Source: an uncultured Pelagibacteraceae bacterium (lineage in GTDB: Bacteria > Pseudomonadota > Alphaproteobacteria > Pelagibacterales > Pelagibacteraceae). Taken from it: a stretch of DNA of 64,000 nt. The stretch is from contig CACMOZ010000004.1 of the NCBI GenBank assembly GCA_902615435.1, positions 54,691-118,690 on the forward strand. The letters run 5' to 3'. Of this stretch, positions 43,700 to 53,427 are shown in pieces; position 1 is the first letter of the stretch, and each line of letters starts with the position of its first letter. The translations under genes were made by a program, and so were the position numbers. The notes beneath the pieces were generated by a model, which saw only the letters and a list, made by a program, of their open reading frames with translations, did not search any database and was not told the DNA's origin.

Positions 43700-45307
43700 A
43701 TGGATGAATTCGATTTTGTAATTATTGGAGCTGGTTCGGCAGGGTGCGTGCTTGCGAACCGATTGAGTGCAGATCCAAATAACAAAGTTCTTCTGTTAGA
43801 AGCAGGAGGCAAAGATACTTATCCATGGATCCATATTCCAGTTGGATATTTTAAAACAATGCACAACCCGAAAGTTGATTGGTGTTTTCATACTGAAAAA
43901 GATGAAACCATGAATAATAGATCTATAAGATATCCTAGAGGAAAAACATTAGGAGGTAGTTCATCTATTAATGGACTTCTATGGATAAGAGGTCAAAGTA
44001 ATGATTATGATAACTGGAGACAACAAGGCAATGCTGGCTGGGGTTGGGATGATGTTTTCCCTTATTTTTTAAAATCGGAAAATAATGAACTTGGTCCTAA
44101 TGAATTTCACAATGATAAAGGTCCAATAACTGTTTCAAATAAGAAAATTAATTTAGATATGTTGGAAGAATTTCAAAACGCTGCTGAAGAAACTGGAATA
44201 CCGCGAACAAATGATTTTAATACAGGAGATAATTTTGGTATTGGTTATTTTCAATTTACCACAAGTCGAAATAAATTATTAAAATTACGTTGTAGCGCTG
44301 CTAAAGGATATTTAAATCCGGTTAAAAATAGATCAAATTTAAAAATTGTTACTAAAGCTCATGTGCAAAAAATAAATTTTGAGGGAAAAAAAGCAACTGG
44401 TGTAAGCTATTATCAAAAAGAAAAAGTAGTTACAGTTAAAGCTACCAGAGAAGTAATTTTATCGGCTGGTTCTATTGGATCACCGCATATTTTACAAGTT
44501 TCAGGAGTTGGAGACTCAGAAAAATTAAAAAAATACGGAATAAAAACTATTCATGAATTAAAAGGTGTGGGAAAAAACTTGCAAGATCATTTAATGTTTA
44601 GACCTGTATATAAAGTTAAAAATTTAAAGTCATTAAACAGTAAAATTAATAGTCTAATAGGAAATTTCTTTATAGGATTAGAATATATATTTAAGCAAAG
44701 CGGTCCAATGACAATGGGCGCGAGTCAAGTATGTGGTTTTGTCAAAAGTGATCCCTCGAGAGCCACTCCAAACTTACAATTTCATGTCCAACCAATTAGT
44801 ACAGATATTTTGGGAGCAACAAAAATGCATGACTTTGACGGAATAACTCCAACTGTTGCTAATGTGAGACCAACAAGCAGAGGGGAAATTAATATAGCAA
44901 GTAACGACAGTAGAGATAATCCAAAAATTAAAATGAATTATTTGTCTACTCAAGATGATAGAGATGTTGCTGCTAAAGCTCTTAAAATTGTAAGAAATAT
45001 AATGCTGAATACTGAAACATTTAAAAAATATGAACCTGAAGAATATAGACCAGGTTCGCACATTACCAATGATGAGGAATTAGTTAAAGCCGCAAGTGAT
45101 CATGCGCAAACTATTTTTCACCCTGTTGGAACTTGTAAAATGGGTAAAGGAGATGAAGCAGTAGTAAATGACAAATTGCAAACCCATGGTATACAAAATT
45201 TAAGAGTTGTAGATGCATCTATTATGCCCAATATAACCTCAGGTAATACTAATGCACCAACAATAATGATTGCAGAAAAAGCCTCGGACATGATACTTAA
45301 CAAGTAA
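43700..45307 (+). CDS. GMC-family FAD-dependent alcohol/choline dehydrogenase
   Basis: A 535-residue GMC oxidoreductase. The FAD motif is [18 protein letters not shown] near residue 5, the GMC signature [18 protein letters not shown] is near 74, and the C-terminal catalytic His is in [14 protein letters not shown] near 473, followed by [18 protein letters not shown]. Such enzymes oxidise choline or other primary alcohols. It is divergent from the DHPS TRAP operon across a shared palindrome, so it may oxidise a related diol sulfonate; betaine synthesis is the main alternative. Confidence 0.82.
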   Translation: MDEFDFVIIGAGSAGCVLANRLSADPNNKVLLLEAGGKDTYPWIHIPVGYFKTMHNPKVDWCFHTEKDETMNNRSIRYPRGKTLGGSSSINGLLWIRGQSNDYDNWRQQGNAGWGWDDVFPYFLKSENNELGPNEFHNDKGPITVSNKKINLDMLEEFQNAAEETGIPRTNDFNTGDNFGIGYFQFTTSRNKLLKLRCSAAKGYLNPVKNRSNLKIVTKAHVQKINFEGKKATGVSYYQKEKVVTVKATREVILSAGSIGSPHILQVSGVGDSEKLKKYGIKTIHELKGVGKNLQDHLMFRPVYKVKNLKSLNSKINSLIGNFFIGLEYIFKQSGPMTMGASQVCGFVKSDPSRATPNLQFHVQPISTDILGATKMHDFDGITPTVANVRPTSRGEINIASNDSRDNPKIKMNYLSTQDDRDVAAKALKIVRNIMLNTETFKKYEPEEYRPGSHITNDEELVKAASDHAQTIFHPVGTCKMGKGDEAVVNDKLQTHGIQNLRVVDASIMPNITSGNTNAPTIMIAEKASDMILNK

Positions 45308-45309
45308 TC

Positions 45310-45903
45310 ATGCTTGCAGAATTATTTACCCCAGAACAAATAACTATTTTAACTCAAATTATTTTTATTGATCTTGTCTTAGCAGGTGACAATGCAATTA
45401 TAATAGGAATGGTTGCCTCGAAATTTCCGCCTGATCAAAGAAAAAAAGTTATTTTTTGGGGAATTGGAGGTGCTGTATTTTTAAGAATAATTTTAACTCT
45501 TCTCACAGCTTATTTATTACAAATTACAGGACTTAGACTTATTGGAGGAATTTTATTATTATATATTGTCTATAAACTTTACGTTGATGTGATCAAAGGC
45601 GTCACAAAAAATGAGGATATAAAAGTTGATAATTCAAGTTTTCTTAAAGCTATATGGACTGTTCTTTTAGCAGACTTTACTATGAGTTTAGATAACGTTC
45701 TTGGTGTTGCTGGTGCTGCTGGTCATCATTATCATTTATTAATTTTTGGATTAATTTTATCAATAGTACTAATGGCAGTGGCTGCTAATCTAATTTCAAA
45801 CTGGATTAAAAAATACAAATGGATAGCTTGGTTAGGTTTATTAGCAATTTTAATTGTTGCTGTTGAATTGATATATACAGATATTAAAACTTTAATACTT
45901 TAA
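45310..45903 (+). CDS. TerC/YjbE family integral membrane protein
   Basis: A 197-residue protein with about seven spans and the TerC pattern: FIDLVLAGDNAIIIGMVASKFPPDQRKK near residue 19 and LADFTMSLDNVLGVAGAAG near 122 with the paired Asp-Asn motifs that probably bind metal. Family members are proposed to be manganese or other metal transporters. It starts 2 bp after the GMC gene. A role with sulfonates is not known. Confidence 0.85.
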   Translation: MLAELFTPEQITILTQIIFIDLVLAGDNAIIIGMVASKFPPDQRKKVIFWGIGGAVFLRIILTLLTAYLLQITGLRLIGGILLLYIVYKLYVDVIKGVTKNEDIKVDNSSFLKAIWTVLLADFTMSLDNVLGVAGAAGHHYHLLIFGLILSIVLMAVAANLISNWIKKYKWIAWLGLLAILIVAVELIYTDIKTLIL

Positions 45904-46667
45904 TGCTTAAAAAGATAAATCTTAAAAACAAAATAGCTCTTGTAACTGGAGCTGGTAAAGGTCTTGGTAAAGCTTGTGCAATAGCTTTAGCTGAAGCAGG
46001 AGCAAAAGTAATTATATTAAGTAGAACAAAATCTGACCTTGTTAAAGTGAGCAAAATTATTAAAAAAACAAAAGGTTCAAGTCAATTATTTGTTTGTGAT
46101 GTAACAAACTTAGATGATTTAAAGAAAGTTTTAAGAAAAATTAGTCGATTAGATATCTTAGTAAACAATGCTGGAAATAACAGACCTCAACATTTTACAA
46201 AGGTTAGTCAAGAAAATATGGAATACTTAACTAATCTAAATATGAAAGCTGCATTTAACGTTGCGCAATTATGTTCTCAAAAAATGGTAAAAGCGTATAA
46301 TAGAAAAAAAGTTGGAGGATCTATTATTCATATGTCTTCTCAATTAGGCAGAGTAGGTTGTGAGGGACGTAACGTTTACAACATGAATAAATTTGGAATA
46401 GAGGGCCTTTCTAGAGGTATGGCATGTGAATTAGCTCCTTACAATATAAGAGTTAATACCATTTGCCCTACATTTGTTGAAACACCAATGGTGAAAAAAT
46501 TTTTTAAAAATAAAAAATTTAAAAGCAAAATGCTCAAAAATATTCCATTAGGAAGAGTTGCAAAAGAAAGCGATGTTGCAACTGCTGTAGCATTTTTAGC
46601 TGCAGACTCTTCTGAAATGATTACAGGAACATCATTATTAGTAGACGGAGGTTGGACAGCAAAATAA
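45903..46667 (+). CDS. short-chain dehydrogenase/reductase
   Basis: A 254-residue classical SDR: VTGAGKGLGKACAIALAEAG near residue 15, NNAGNNRPQH near 89, catalytic Ser in IIHMSSQLG near 139 and YNMNKFG (YxxxK) near 154. The VDGGWTAK C-terminus is typical. It is 45% or so alike by eye to the next gene and contiguous with it, so one may act on each enantiomer of a diol (HpsO/HpsP idea) or on an unrelated sugar acid. The substrate is unknown. Confidence 0.85.
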   Translation: MLKKINLKNKIALVTGAGKGLGKACAIALAEAGAKVIILSRTKSDLVKVSKIIKKTKGSSQLFVCDVTNLDDLKKVLRKISRLDILVNNAGNNRPQHFTKVSQENMEYLTNLNMKAAFNVAQLCSQKMVKAYNRKKVGGSIIHMSSQLGRVGCEGRNVYNMNKFGIEGLSRGMACELAPYNIRVNTICPTFVETPMVKKFFKNKKFKSKMLKNIPLGRVAKESDVATAVAFLAADSSEMITGTSLLVDGGWTAK

Positions 46668-47431
46668 TGGGAATTTTTTTAAAAGATATAAATTTAAAAG
46701 GTAAAACAGCTCTAATAACTGGTGCTACTAAAGGTATAGGTAGAGGAGCGGCTATAGCTTTAGCTGAAGCTGGTGGAAATGTAATAGCTATTGGCAGAAA
46801 CCAAATGGAACTAAATACTTTAAAGAAAGAAATTAAAAAATTTAAAGTCAATTACACGCCATTTAATTGTGATGTAAATGACTATAAACGTATGAAGTCT
46901 TTTATAACTAAACTTAAGAAATTAGACATTTTAGTTAATAATGCTGGAACTAATATTCCAGAGCCTTTTTTAAATGTTAAGAAATCCTCAATGGAAACAT
47001 TGTTAAATGTAAATACTAAAGCAGTTTTTAATGTCGCTCAGCTTTGTGCTAATCGAATAATAAGTTTAAAAAGGAAAAGTGGTTCAATAATAAATATTTC
47101 TTCCATATTTGGTATCGTGGCAGGTCAAAAGAGAACAGTTTACAGCATGACTAAATTTGGTGTTGAGGGTTTAACTAGGGGAATGGCTTTAGATTTAGCT
47201 AAATATAATATTAGAGTGAATAGTGTTTGTCCCAATATTGTTTTAACTCCAAGAACTAAAAAATATTTTGAAGATAAAAAATATAATAAATATGTAAAAG
47301 AAAATACACCAATAAAGAAAGTAGTAACTGTAAGCGATGTTGCTACTGCAATAACTTTTTTAGCGTCAGAGTCTTCATCTATGATAACTGGAGCATCAAT
47401 TATTATTGATGGAGGTTGGACTGCTAAATGA
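46667..47431 (+). CDS. short-chain dehydrogenase/reductase, tandem paralogue
   Basis: A 254-residue SDR with ITGATKGIGRGAAIALAEAGG near residue 15, NNAGTNIPEP near 88, INISSIFG near 139 and YSMTKFG near 154. It is a clear tandem duplicate of the preceding gene; both end in DGGWTAK. The ATG overlaps the previous stop (TAATG); a reading from 46652 would overlap by 16 bp and is not preferred. Confidence 0.84.
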   Translation: MGIFLKDINLKGKTALITGATKGIGRGAAIALAEAGGNVIAIGRNQMELNTLKKEIKKFKVNYTPFNCDVNDYKRMKSFITKLKKLDILVNNAGTNIPEPFLNVKKSSMETLLNVNTKAVFNVAQLCANRIISLKRKSGSIINISSIFGIVAGQKRTVYSMTKFGVEGLTRGMALDLAKYNIRVNSVCPNIVLTPRTKKYFEDKKYNKYVKENTPIKKVVTVSDVATAITFLASESSSMITGASIIIDGGWTAK

Positions 47432-48405
47432 AAAAGATTTTATTAATAAATTTAGCTACAGTTTTTATATTACTACTTTTTCTTGAGCTTTTATCAAACT
47501 ATTTAAAACTTTCTAATTTAAAAGGTATCGAAAGAGGATTGATTGATACAAAAAGTTCAATTCATAAAATGATACCAGGGTCTTCTGGGGTACACTTTGG
47601 AAAAAAAATTTTTATTGATGAACATGGTTTAAGGGTTCCATTTCAAAATTATACTTATAATGAAAAAAATAATTCTATTCTAGTAATAGGTGATAGTACT
47701 ACTTTCGGAAATGGTGTTAGTGAAGAAGAAACTTTTGTTGGTAAGTTAAGAGATAATTTTAAAGATTTGAATTTTTATAATACTGCAGTTCCAGGATATA
47801 ATATCAAACACTTTAAAGGAACTTTGAATAATTTTGATAAGTTTAAAAATGTAAAAAAAGCTTACTACTTCATAACTTTAAATGATTTATATGATGGTCG
47901 TAGTATTATTAAGCTTGATAACAAAAAAAGAGAGAATTCCGAAATTAAAAAAGTCTCAAACTTAAGTAGGGATTTAATTATGAAAGTTCATGCTTTTTTA
48001 AGAAATAAATCTTATCTATATATGTTTATTGTCGGTGTTACTACTGATCCCTCTAAGAGATATTTTAAAGATGTTATAATTTATTATGAAAATAACAATA
48101 TGTTAGAAATGGAAGAATATATCTCAAAGCTGAACAATACATCTTCAAAAAAAAATATAAAATTAAAAATTATATTATTACCTTATGAGTATCAAACCAG
48201 AGAGTGCACACAACAAAATTTGATTCCTCAAAAGAAGATAATTAAAATTTTAATTAAATTGAAAATTAATTATTCTGATTACACAAAAGAATTTTGTGAT
48301 TATGATAAGCCAAAAAATCTTTTTTACAAATATGATCCAATGCATTTATCTTCAAAAGGACATTCTTTTGTATATAATTTATTAAAAAATGAAATTAATT
48401 ATTAA
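47428..48405 (+). CDS. membrane-anchored SGNH-hydrolase-like protein
   Basis: A 325-residue protein with an N-terminal membrane segment (residues 3-22), then SGNH block I ILVIGDSTTFGNGVSEEE near 88 and block V YDPMHLSSKGH near 301, giving Ser and Asp-His of the catalytic set. Such proteins modify surface glycans or carry acetyl groups at the periplasmic face. It overlaps the SDR by 4 bp and the M23 gene by 17 bp. Saxitoxin-type carbamoyl cassettes are often near SGNH proteins; one lies 0.8 kb away. Confidence 0.68.
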   Translation: MKKILLINLATVFILLLFLELLSNYLKLSNLKGIERGLIDTKSSIHKMIPGSSGVHFGKKIFIDEHGLRVPFQNYTYNEKNNSILVIGDSTTFGNGVSEEETFVGKLRDNFKDLNFYNTAVPGYNIKHFKGTLNNFDKFKNVKKAYYFITLNDLYDGRSIIKLDNKKRENSEIKKVSNLSRDLIMKVHAFLRNKSYLYMFIVGVTTDPSKRYFKDVIIYYENNNMLEMEEYISKLNNTSSKKNIKLKIILLPYEYQTRECTQQNLIPQKKIIKILIKLKINYSDYTKEFCDYDKPKNLFYKYDPMHLSSKGHSFVYNLLKNEINY

Positions 48406-49195
48406 ATATATATTTTATATTTTATTATTCATATTTAACTTAAGCTTTGCTTTTTCCGCAGAGTTTAATGGTAAATTTGTACAAGGGTCTTTTATTTTAG
48501 GAAAAACTGAGCCTGGTTCGACTGTTTTAATTGATGATCGAAAAATTAGAGTAACCAAAGATGGTTTTTTTGCTTTTGGTTTAGATAGAGATAGAAAAAA
48601 CGATGTAATTATTAAAGTTAAAAAAAATAAAAAAATTAAAATTTATGAAAAGAAGATAATAAAGAGAGAGTACAAGATACAAAGAATTGATGGTTTGCCT
48701 CCAAAGCAAGTTACTCCACCACCTGAAGTATACGAGAGAATTAAAAAGGATAATGTATTGATTGGCAAAGCCAGATCAATTGACACTGCATATGATTTTT
48801 TTAAAAATAATTTTATATATCCAATTGATAAATATATAATTACTGGAGTTTACGGAAGCCAAAGAATTTTAAATGGAAAGCCTAGAAGACCTCATTATGG
48901 AATAGACTTTCATGCTCCGGAAGGTACACCAGTTAAAGCAATGATGGATGGAGAAGTTACTTTATCAGAGAAAGATATGTATTTTACTGGGGGGACAATA
49001 ATTTTTGATCACGGTCATGGTATAAGCACTTTGTATATGCACATGAAGGACATTAATGTCAAAGTTGGTCAAAAAGTTAAAAAGGGCCAAATAGTCGGAA
49101 CCTTAGGACAAAGTGGAAGAGCAACTGGGCCTCATTTAGACATTAGACTTAATTGGTTTGATGTTAAATTAGATCCTGCTTCAATTTTAAATTAA
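48389..49195 (+). CDS. M23 (LytM-like) metallopeptidase-family protein
   Basis: A 268-residue exported protein with a signal peptide (cleavage near residue 24). The C-terminal LytM domain shows the zinc motif RPHYGIDFHAPEGTPVKA near 170 (HxxxD), HGHGISTLYMHM near 208 and GPHLDIRLNW near 251. The usual HxH is HLD, so the last zinc ligand is Asp or the site is altered; similar variants exist in marine alphaproteobacteria as far as I recall. It should act on peptidoglycan cross-links or regulate an amidase. It converges on the carbamoyltransferase gene. Confidence 0.8.
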   Translation: MKLIIKYIFYILLFIFNLSFAFSAEFNGKFVQGSFILGKTEPGSTVLIDDRKIRVTKDGFFAFGLDRDRKNDVIIKVKKNKKIKIYEKKIIKREYKIQRIDGLPPKQVTPPPEVYERIKKDNVLIGKARSIDTAYDFFKNNFIYPIDKYIITGVYGSQRILNGKPRRPHYGIDFHAPEGTPVKAMMDGEVTLSEKDMYFTGGTIIFDHGHGISTLYMHMKDINVKVGQKVKKGQIVGTLGQSGRATGPHLDIRLNWFDVKLDPASILN

Positions 49196-51027
49196 TCTAA
49201 TTCAAATTTATTTTTGTAATCTTTAATTAATGACTTGTCTTGATTGGTTTTAAATAAAACAAAATCTTCTATCACTAGAATATCTAGATTAGTTCCCATA
49301 AAGCAATTGAATGCATCATCAATTGAGCAAACAATAGGTTCGCCTCGAACATTGAAGGAAGTATTTACTAAAACTGGACAATTTGTATTTTTTTTAAACT
49401 CTTTAATCAGATCATAATACCTTGGATTAGTTTCTTTATGTACAGTCTGAATTCTTGCTGAATAATCTACATGGGTTATAGCTGGAACACTTGATCTTTT
49501 GACATTTAATTTATCTATGCCAAACAATTTTTCATCTTCGGCTTTCATCTTAATTTGTTTATTTTTTTTTACTTCTGAAACTAATAACATGTAAGGACTT
49601 TCATTGTTTAATTCAAACCAATCATTAACATCTTCTCTGAGAATAGAGGGAGCAAATGGTCTAAAACTCTCCCTGAACTTAATTTTTAAGTTTAATTCTT
49701 TTTGCATTTTTTCTGATCTTGGGTCCGCTAATATTGACCTTCCGCCAAGTGCTCTGGGTCCGAATTCCATTCTTCCCTGGAACCAGCCTACAGTTTTTTC
49801 TTTGGAAAGTTCTTTTGCTGTTAAAGAAATCATTTCTTCTCTATTATATTTTTTGTAATTTGCTTTAAACGATTTGAGTTTTTGTTCAATAAAATCATTT
49901 TCAAACTTAGGTCCAAGGTAAGAACCTTTCATTTTATCTTTAAATTCGACTCTTGGTTTTCCTAGCTCATGATACCAGTAAGCTAGGGCTGCGCCTAAAG
50001 ATCCACCTGCATCTCCTGCGGCAGGCTGAATCCAAATATTCTCAAATATTTTTTCTTTAAGAATTTTTCCATTAGCAACACAATTAAGAGCTACTCCTCC
50101 CGCTAAACAAAGATTTTTTATCTTATATTTTGTTAAAATATTTTTTGTTATTCTTAATACTATTTCTTCCGTTACAGCTTGGATTGATGAAGCTATATCC
50201 ATATGGAATTGAGTTAATAAATCTTTTTTTGGATCTCTTACTGGTTGCCCAAAAATTTTAGAAAATTTATTGTTAGTCATTGTCAATCCTGTAGCATAAT
50301 TGAAATATTTCATATCAAGTTTAAAGGAGCCATCTTCTTTCAAATCTATAAGTTTGTCTAATATGATATCTTTAAAAATCGGTTTGCCGTATGGAGCGAG
50401 TCCCATTAATTTGTATTCACCACTATTGACTTTAAAACCTGTGTAATAAGTAAAAGCTGAATATAATAATCCCAATGAATGAGGAAAATGTATTTCCTTA
50501 ATTATCTCAAGCTTATTTTTTTTTCCGATAGCTACAGTAGTTGTCGCCCATTCACCAACACCATCTAAAGTTAAAATAATAGCTTCTTCAAATGGTGAGG
50601 GGAAAAATGCGCTAGCTGCATGACTGTAATGGTGTTCTGAAAATTTAATTTTAGTTATATCGTTAAAATTTTTGTCATGTTCTTTGAGCTTATCAAACAG
50701 AAATTTTTTTTGAAAAAGTTTTTCTCTTAGCCATATAGGCATAGATAAACTGAATGATTTAAAACCTTTTGGAGCAAATGCCATATAGGTTTCTAAAAGT
50801 CTTTCAAATTTTAGAAATGGTTTTTCAAAAAAAACAATATGATCAACTTCATTTAAACTTAATTTTGATTCTTCCAATACATATTTTACTGCATGGAAAG
50901 GGTATCTTGGATCATATTTCTTCCTAGAAAATCTTTCTTCTTGAGCTGCAGCAATTATATTTCCATCTATAATAATTGCTGCTGCGCTGTCATGATAAAA
51001 TGCTGATATTCCTAATATAGAAGTCAC
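49192..51027 (-). CDS. carbamoyltransferase (NodU/TobZ/SxtI family)
   Basis: A 611-residue two-domain carbamoyltransferase. The N-terminal Kae1-like part has GISAFYHDSAAAIIIDGNII, AAQEERFSRKKYD near residue 31, HHYSHAASAFFPSPF near 132 with metal His residues and ALNCVANGK near 313. The C-terminal YrdC-like part includes FGPRALGGRSILADPRS near 418. It moves a carbamoyl group from carbamoyl phosphate via carbamoyl-adenylate onto a hydroxyl of a sugar or small molecule. The GTG start overlaps the stop of the DUF5989 gene (TAGTG). Confidence 0.9.
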   Translation of the reverse strand: MTSILGISAFYHDSAAAIIIDGNIIAAAQEERFSRKKYDPRYPFHAVKYVLEESKLSLNEVDHIVFFEKPFLKFERLLETYMAFAPKGFKSFSLSMPIWLREKLFQKKFLFDKLKEHDKNFNDITKIKFSEHHYSHAASAFFPSPFEEAIILTLDGVGEWATTTVAIGKKNKLEIIKEIHFPHSLGLLYSAFTYYTGFKVNSGEYKLMGLAPYGKPIFKDIILDKLIDLKEDGSFKLDMKYFNYATGLTMTNNKFSKIFGQPVRDPKKDLLTQFHMDIASSIQAVTEEIVLRITKNILTKYKIKNLCLAGGVALNCVANGKILKEKIFENIWIQPAAGDAGGSLGAALAYWYHELGKPRVEFKDKMKGSYLGPKFENDFIEQKLKSFKANYKKYNREEMISLTAKELSKEKTVGWFQGRMEFGPRALGGRSILADPRSEKMQKELNLKIKFRESFRPFAPSILREDVNDWFELNNESPYMLLVSEVKKNKQIKMKAEDEKLFGIDKLNVKRSSVPAITHVDYSARIQTVHKETNPRYYDLIKEFKKNTNCPVLVNTSFNVRGEPIVCSIDDAFNCFMGTNLDILVIEDFVLFKTNQDKSLIKDYKNKFELD

Positions 51028-51179
51028 TAAAATATTGTATAAATAAATGGTGCTACTGCAGACCCTTGGCTAAGGACAATTAAAATTCCGAATAAAGCCA
51101 AAACGATTATTATTGGTAACAACCAATATTTTTTTCTCTCCCTTAAAAATTCCCAAAATTCTCTAATAAATTCAATCAT
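51027..51179 (-). CDS. DUF5989 (SxtK-like) single-span membrane peptide
   Basis: A 50-residue protein (MIEFIREFWEFLRERKKYW, membrane span about 20-36, then SQGSAVAPFIYTIF). This ending is the hallmark of the small proteins found between NodU-type carbamoyltransferase and SxtJ genes. It overlaps the carbamoyltransferase start by 1 bp and lies directly against SxtJ. Function unknown; it may anchor the transferase to the membrane. Confidence 0.85.
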   Translation of the reverse strand: MIEFIREFWEFLRERKKYWLLPIIIVLALFGILIVLSQGSAVAPFIYTIF

Positions 51180-51563
51180 TTAAAATTGTTTTTTCATTGA
51201 ACCAAGAGATTTTTTTCTTTTAATCCAATAAGTGTCTTTTTTTTCTTTTAAAAATTTTAAATTTAACAAATCTTTACCAAATACTCTAACAATTAAGCTT
51301 ACTGGTGTAAGAATTACAAAGTACACCAAAGCCATTACAATTGGTGCTATTACAATTCCTAATATTTCTCCTAATTTAATCCACGATTTATTTAATGGAG
51401 TTAAAATTTTTGAATTTATAATGCCTAAAAGTAAAAAAATTACAGATGCTATAATAAAATAAAAATTTAAATTTTCTCCGTTTTTTAATGGCCATAAACC
51501 TATAATTAAAAAAACAACAAAAAATAATAAGCCAAAGCTTTTATTGGAACTTTGAGATTTCAT
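51180..51563 (-). CDS. SxtJ-family membrane protein
   Basis: A 127-residue protein with three to four spans (about 10-27, 32-48, 67-88). SWIKLGEILGIVIAPIVMALVYFVILTP near residue 59 is the SxtJ-type central block, and the C-terminus is a Lys-rich tail. It is first in the SxtJ, DUF5989, carbamoyltransferase order seen in other genomes. Function unknown. Confidence 0.8.
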   Translation of the reverse strand: MKSQSSNKSFGLLFFVVFLIIGLWPLKNGENLNFYFIIASVIFLLLGIINSKILTPLNKSWIKLGEILGIVIAPIVMALVYFVILTPVSLIVRVFGKDLLNLKFLKEKKDTYWIKRKKSLGSMKKQF

Positions 51564-51571
51564 TTCTTAAA

Positions 51572-53353
51572 CTAGTTAAGACCTTTTTGAGGTTTCATGT
51601 CCTCTTTTTTAATACCAGCCACTCTAACTGGTTTTTTCATTGCATCTCTTCTAAAAGGTTCACCCAGTTCCTGGTTTAATATTACCTCAATAAACGTCGT
51701 AATACCTTTCTTTTGATCTTCACAAGATTGCTTTATAGCTTTAGTAGTTTCTTCCATAGTTTTTACAGTTACTCCTTTTAAACCACATGCATTAGCAACT
51801 TTTGCGTAACTTAATTCTGGATCTAACTCTGTTCCTATAAAATTGTTATCAAACCATAATGTTGTATTTCTTTTCTCTGCGCCCCATTGATAATTTCTAA
51901 ATATAACCATTGAAATAGCTGGCCATTCTTCACGTGCACATGAACTCATTTCATTCATACTAATTCCAAAAGCTCCGTCACCTGCAAAACCAATTACAGG
52001 AGTGTCAGGACATCCAATTTTAGCACCTAAGATAGATGGAAAACCATAGCCGCAAGGTCCGAACAAACCTGGTGCTAAATATTTTCTTCCTTTTTCAAAA
52101 GTTGGGTAAGCATTACCTATTGCACAGTTATTTCCAATATCGCTGGAAATAATTACATCTTTAGGCATTCCTGCTTGTATCGCTCTCCAAGCTTGTCTAG
52201 GTGACATTCGGTCTTTATCTCTATCTCTTGCATCTTTGTTCCAAACTGTTCCCGGATCATCTTCCTCATGATCTAAACTTGATAATTTTTGAAGCCAAGC
52301 TGATTTAGTTTGATGAATTAAATCTTTTCTCTTCTGTCTATCAGTATCAGCTGCTTTTGGAGATAGTTTGCTTAATAATTGTTGAGCTACCAATTTAGCA
52401 TCTCCACAAATTCCAACAGTCACTTTTTTGGTAAGACCAATCCTATCTGAATTCATATCTACCTGAATAATCTTTGCATTTTTTGGCCAATAATCAATTC
52501 CATAACCTGGTAAAGTTGAAAAAGGATTTAATCTCGTGCCTAAAGCTAATACTACATCAGCTTTTGCAATTAATTCCATAGCGGCTTTAGATCCGTTATA
52601 ACCTAATGGTCCCACAGCTAAAGGATGGCTTCCAGGAAAGCTATCATTGTGTTGATAACCAGAACAAACTGGTGAGTCTAATTTTTCTGCAAGTTTTACG
52701 CAATCTTCTATCGCTCCTCCAATTACTACTCCTGCCCCAGATAAAATTACTGGGAACTTTGCATTAGATAATAATTTAGCTGCTTCTTCTATTGCCGTTG
52801 CTCCACCTGCTTGTCTTTCTAATCGTACGATTGGAGGTAACTCAATATCAATTACTTGAGTCCAAAAGTCTCTTGGAACATTTATTTGTGCTGGAGCCGA
52901 ACCTCTGATTGCTTTTTCTATTACTCTATTTAATACTTCTGCAATTCTTGAAGGATCTCTCACTTCTTCTTGATAACAAACCATATCTTTGAATAAATTC
53001 ATTTGCTCAACTTCTTGAAAGCCACCTTGACCCATTGTTTTATTAGCTGCTTGAGGTGTCACTAAAAGAAGTGGAGTATGATTCCAATAAGCAGTTTTAA
53101 TTGGTGTTACCAAACCAGTTATACCTGGTCCATTCTGAGCAACTACCATTGACATTTTTCCAGTTGCTCTTGTGTAACCATCAGCAATAAGCCCTCCATT
53201 AGTTTCATGAGCAACATCCCAAAATGTAATTCCTGCGTCAGGGAAAATATGAGAAATAGGCATAAATGCAGAACCAATAATGCCGAAGGCATGTTCAATA
53301 CCATGCATTTGTAAAACTTTTACAAACGCTTCTTCTGTTGTCATTTTAGCCAT
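51572..53353 (-). CDS. xsc: sulfoacetaldehyde acetyltransferase
   Basis: A 593-residue ThDP enzyme that cleaves sulfoacetaldehyde with phosphate to sulfite and acetyl phosphate. Motifs: MTTEEAFVKVLQMHGIEHAFGIIGSAFMP start, WDVAHETNGGLIADGY near residue 43 with the ThDP Glu, GFAGDGAFGISMNEM near 456 with a following FRNYQWG, and the C-terminal LGEPFRRDAMKKPVRVAG characteristic of Xsc rather than ALS. It completes the taurine route begun by the tpa/tauABC genes. The Xsc product enters metabolism through the pta at 33787. Confidence 0.9.
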   Translation of the reverse strand: MAKMTTEEAFVKVLQMHGIEHAFGIIGSAFMPISHIFPDAGITFWDVAHETNGGLIADGYTRATGKMSMVVAQNGPGITGLVTPIKTAYWNHTPLLLVTPQAANKTMGQGGFQEVEQMNLFKDMVCYQEEVRDPSRIAEVLNRVIEKAIRGSAPAQINVPRDFWTQVIDIELPPIVRLERQAGGATAIEEAAKLLSNAKFPVILSGAGVVIGGAIEDCVKLAEKLDSPVCSGYQHNDSFPGSHPLAVGPLGYNGSKAAMELIAKADVVLALGTRLNPFSTLPGYGIDYWPKNAKIIQVDMNSDRIGLTKKVTVGICGDAKLVAQQLLSKLSPKAADTDRQKRKDLIHQTKSAWLQKLSSLDHEEDDPGTVWNKDARDRDKDRMSPRQAWRAIQAGMPKDVIISSDIGNNCAIGNAYPTFEKGRKYLAPGLFGPCGYGFPSILGAKIGCPDTPVIGFAGDGAFGISMNEMSSCAREEWPAISMVIFRNYQWGAEKRNTTLWFDNNFIGTELDPELSYAKVANACGLKGVTVKTMEETTKAIKQSCEDQKKGITTFIEVILNQELGEPFRRDAMKKPVRVAGIKKEDMKPQKGLN

Positions 53354-53427
53354 AAATCTCCTAAAAGTATTTTGAAAATCTAGCTTTCATTATACTAAAT
53401 TTTAGTCTATATCCATTAGATATTTTT
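53354..53427. promoter_or_regulatory. divergent xsc-suyA control region with a 13-bp palindrome
   Basis: A 74-bp gap with a perfect inverted repeat ACTAAA-T-TTTAGT at 53394-53406 and a ribosome site (TAGGAGA) before the xsc ATG. Both sulfonate genes could be co-controlled here. AT content makes short palindromes common, so this is tentative. Confidence 0.4.
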
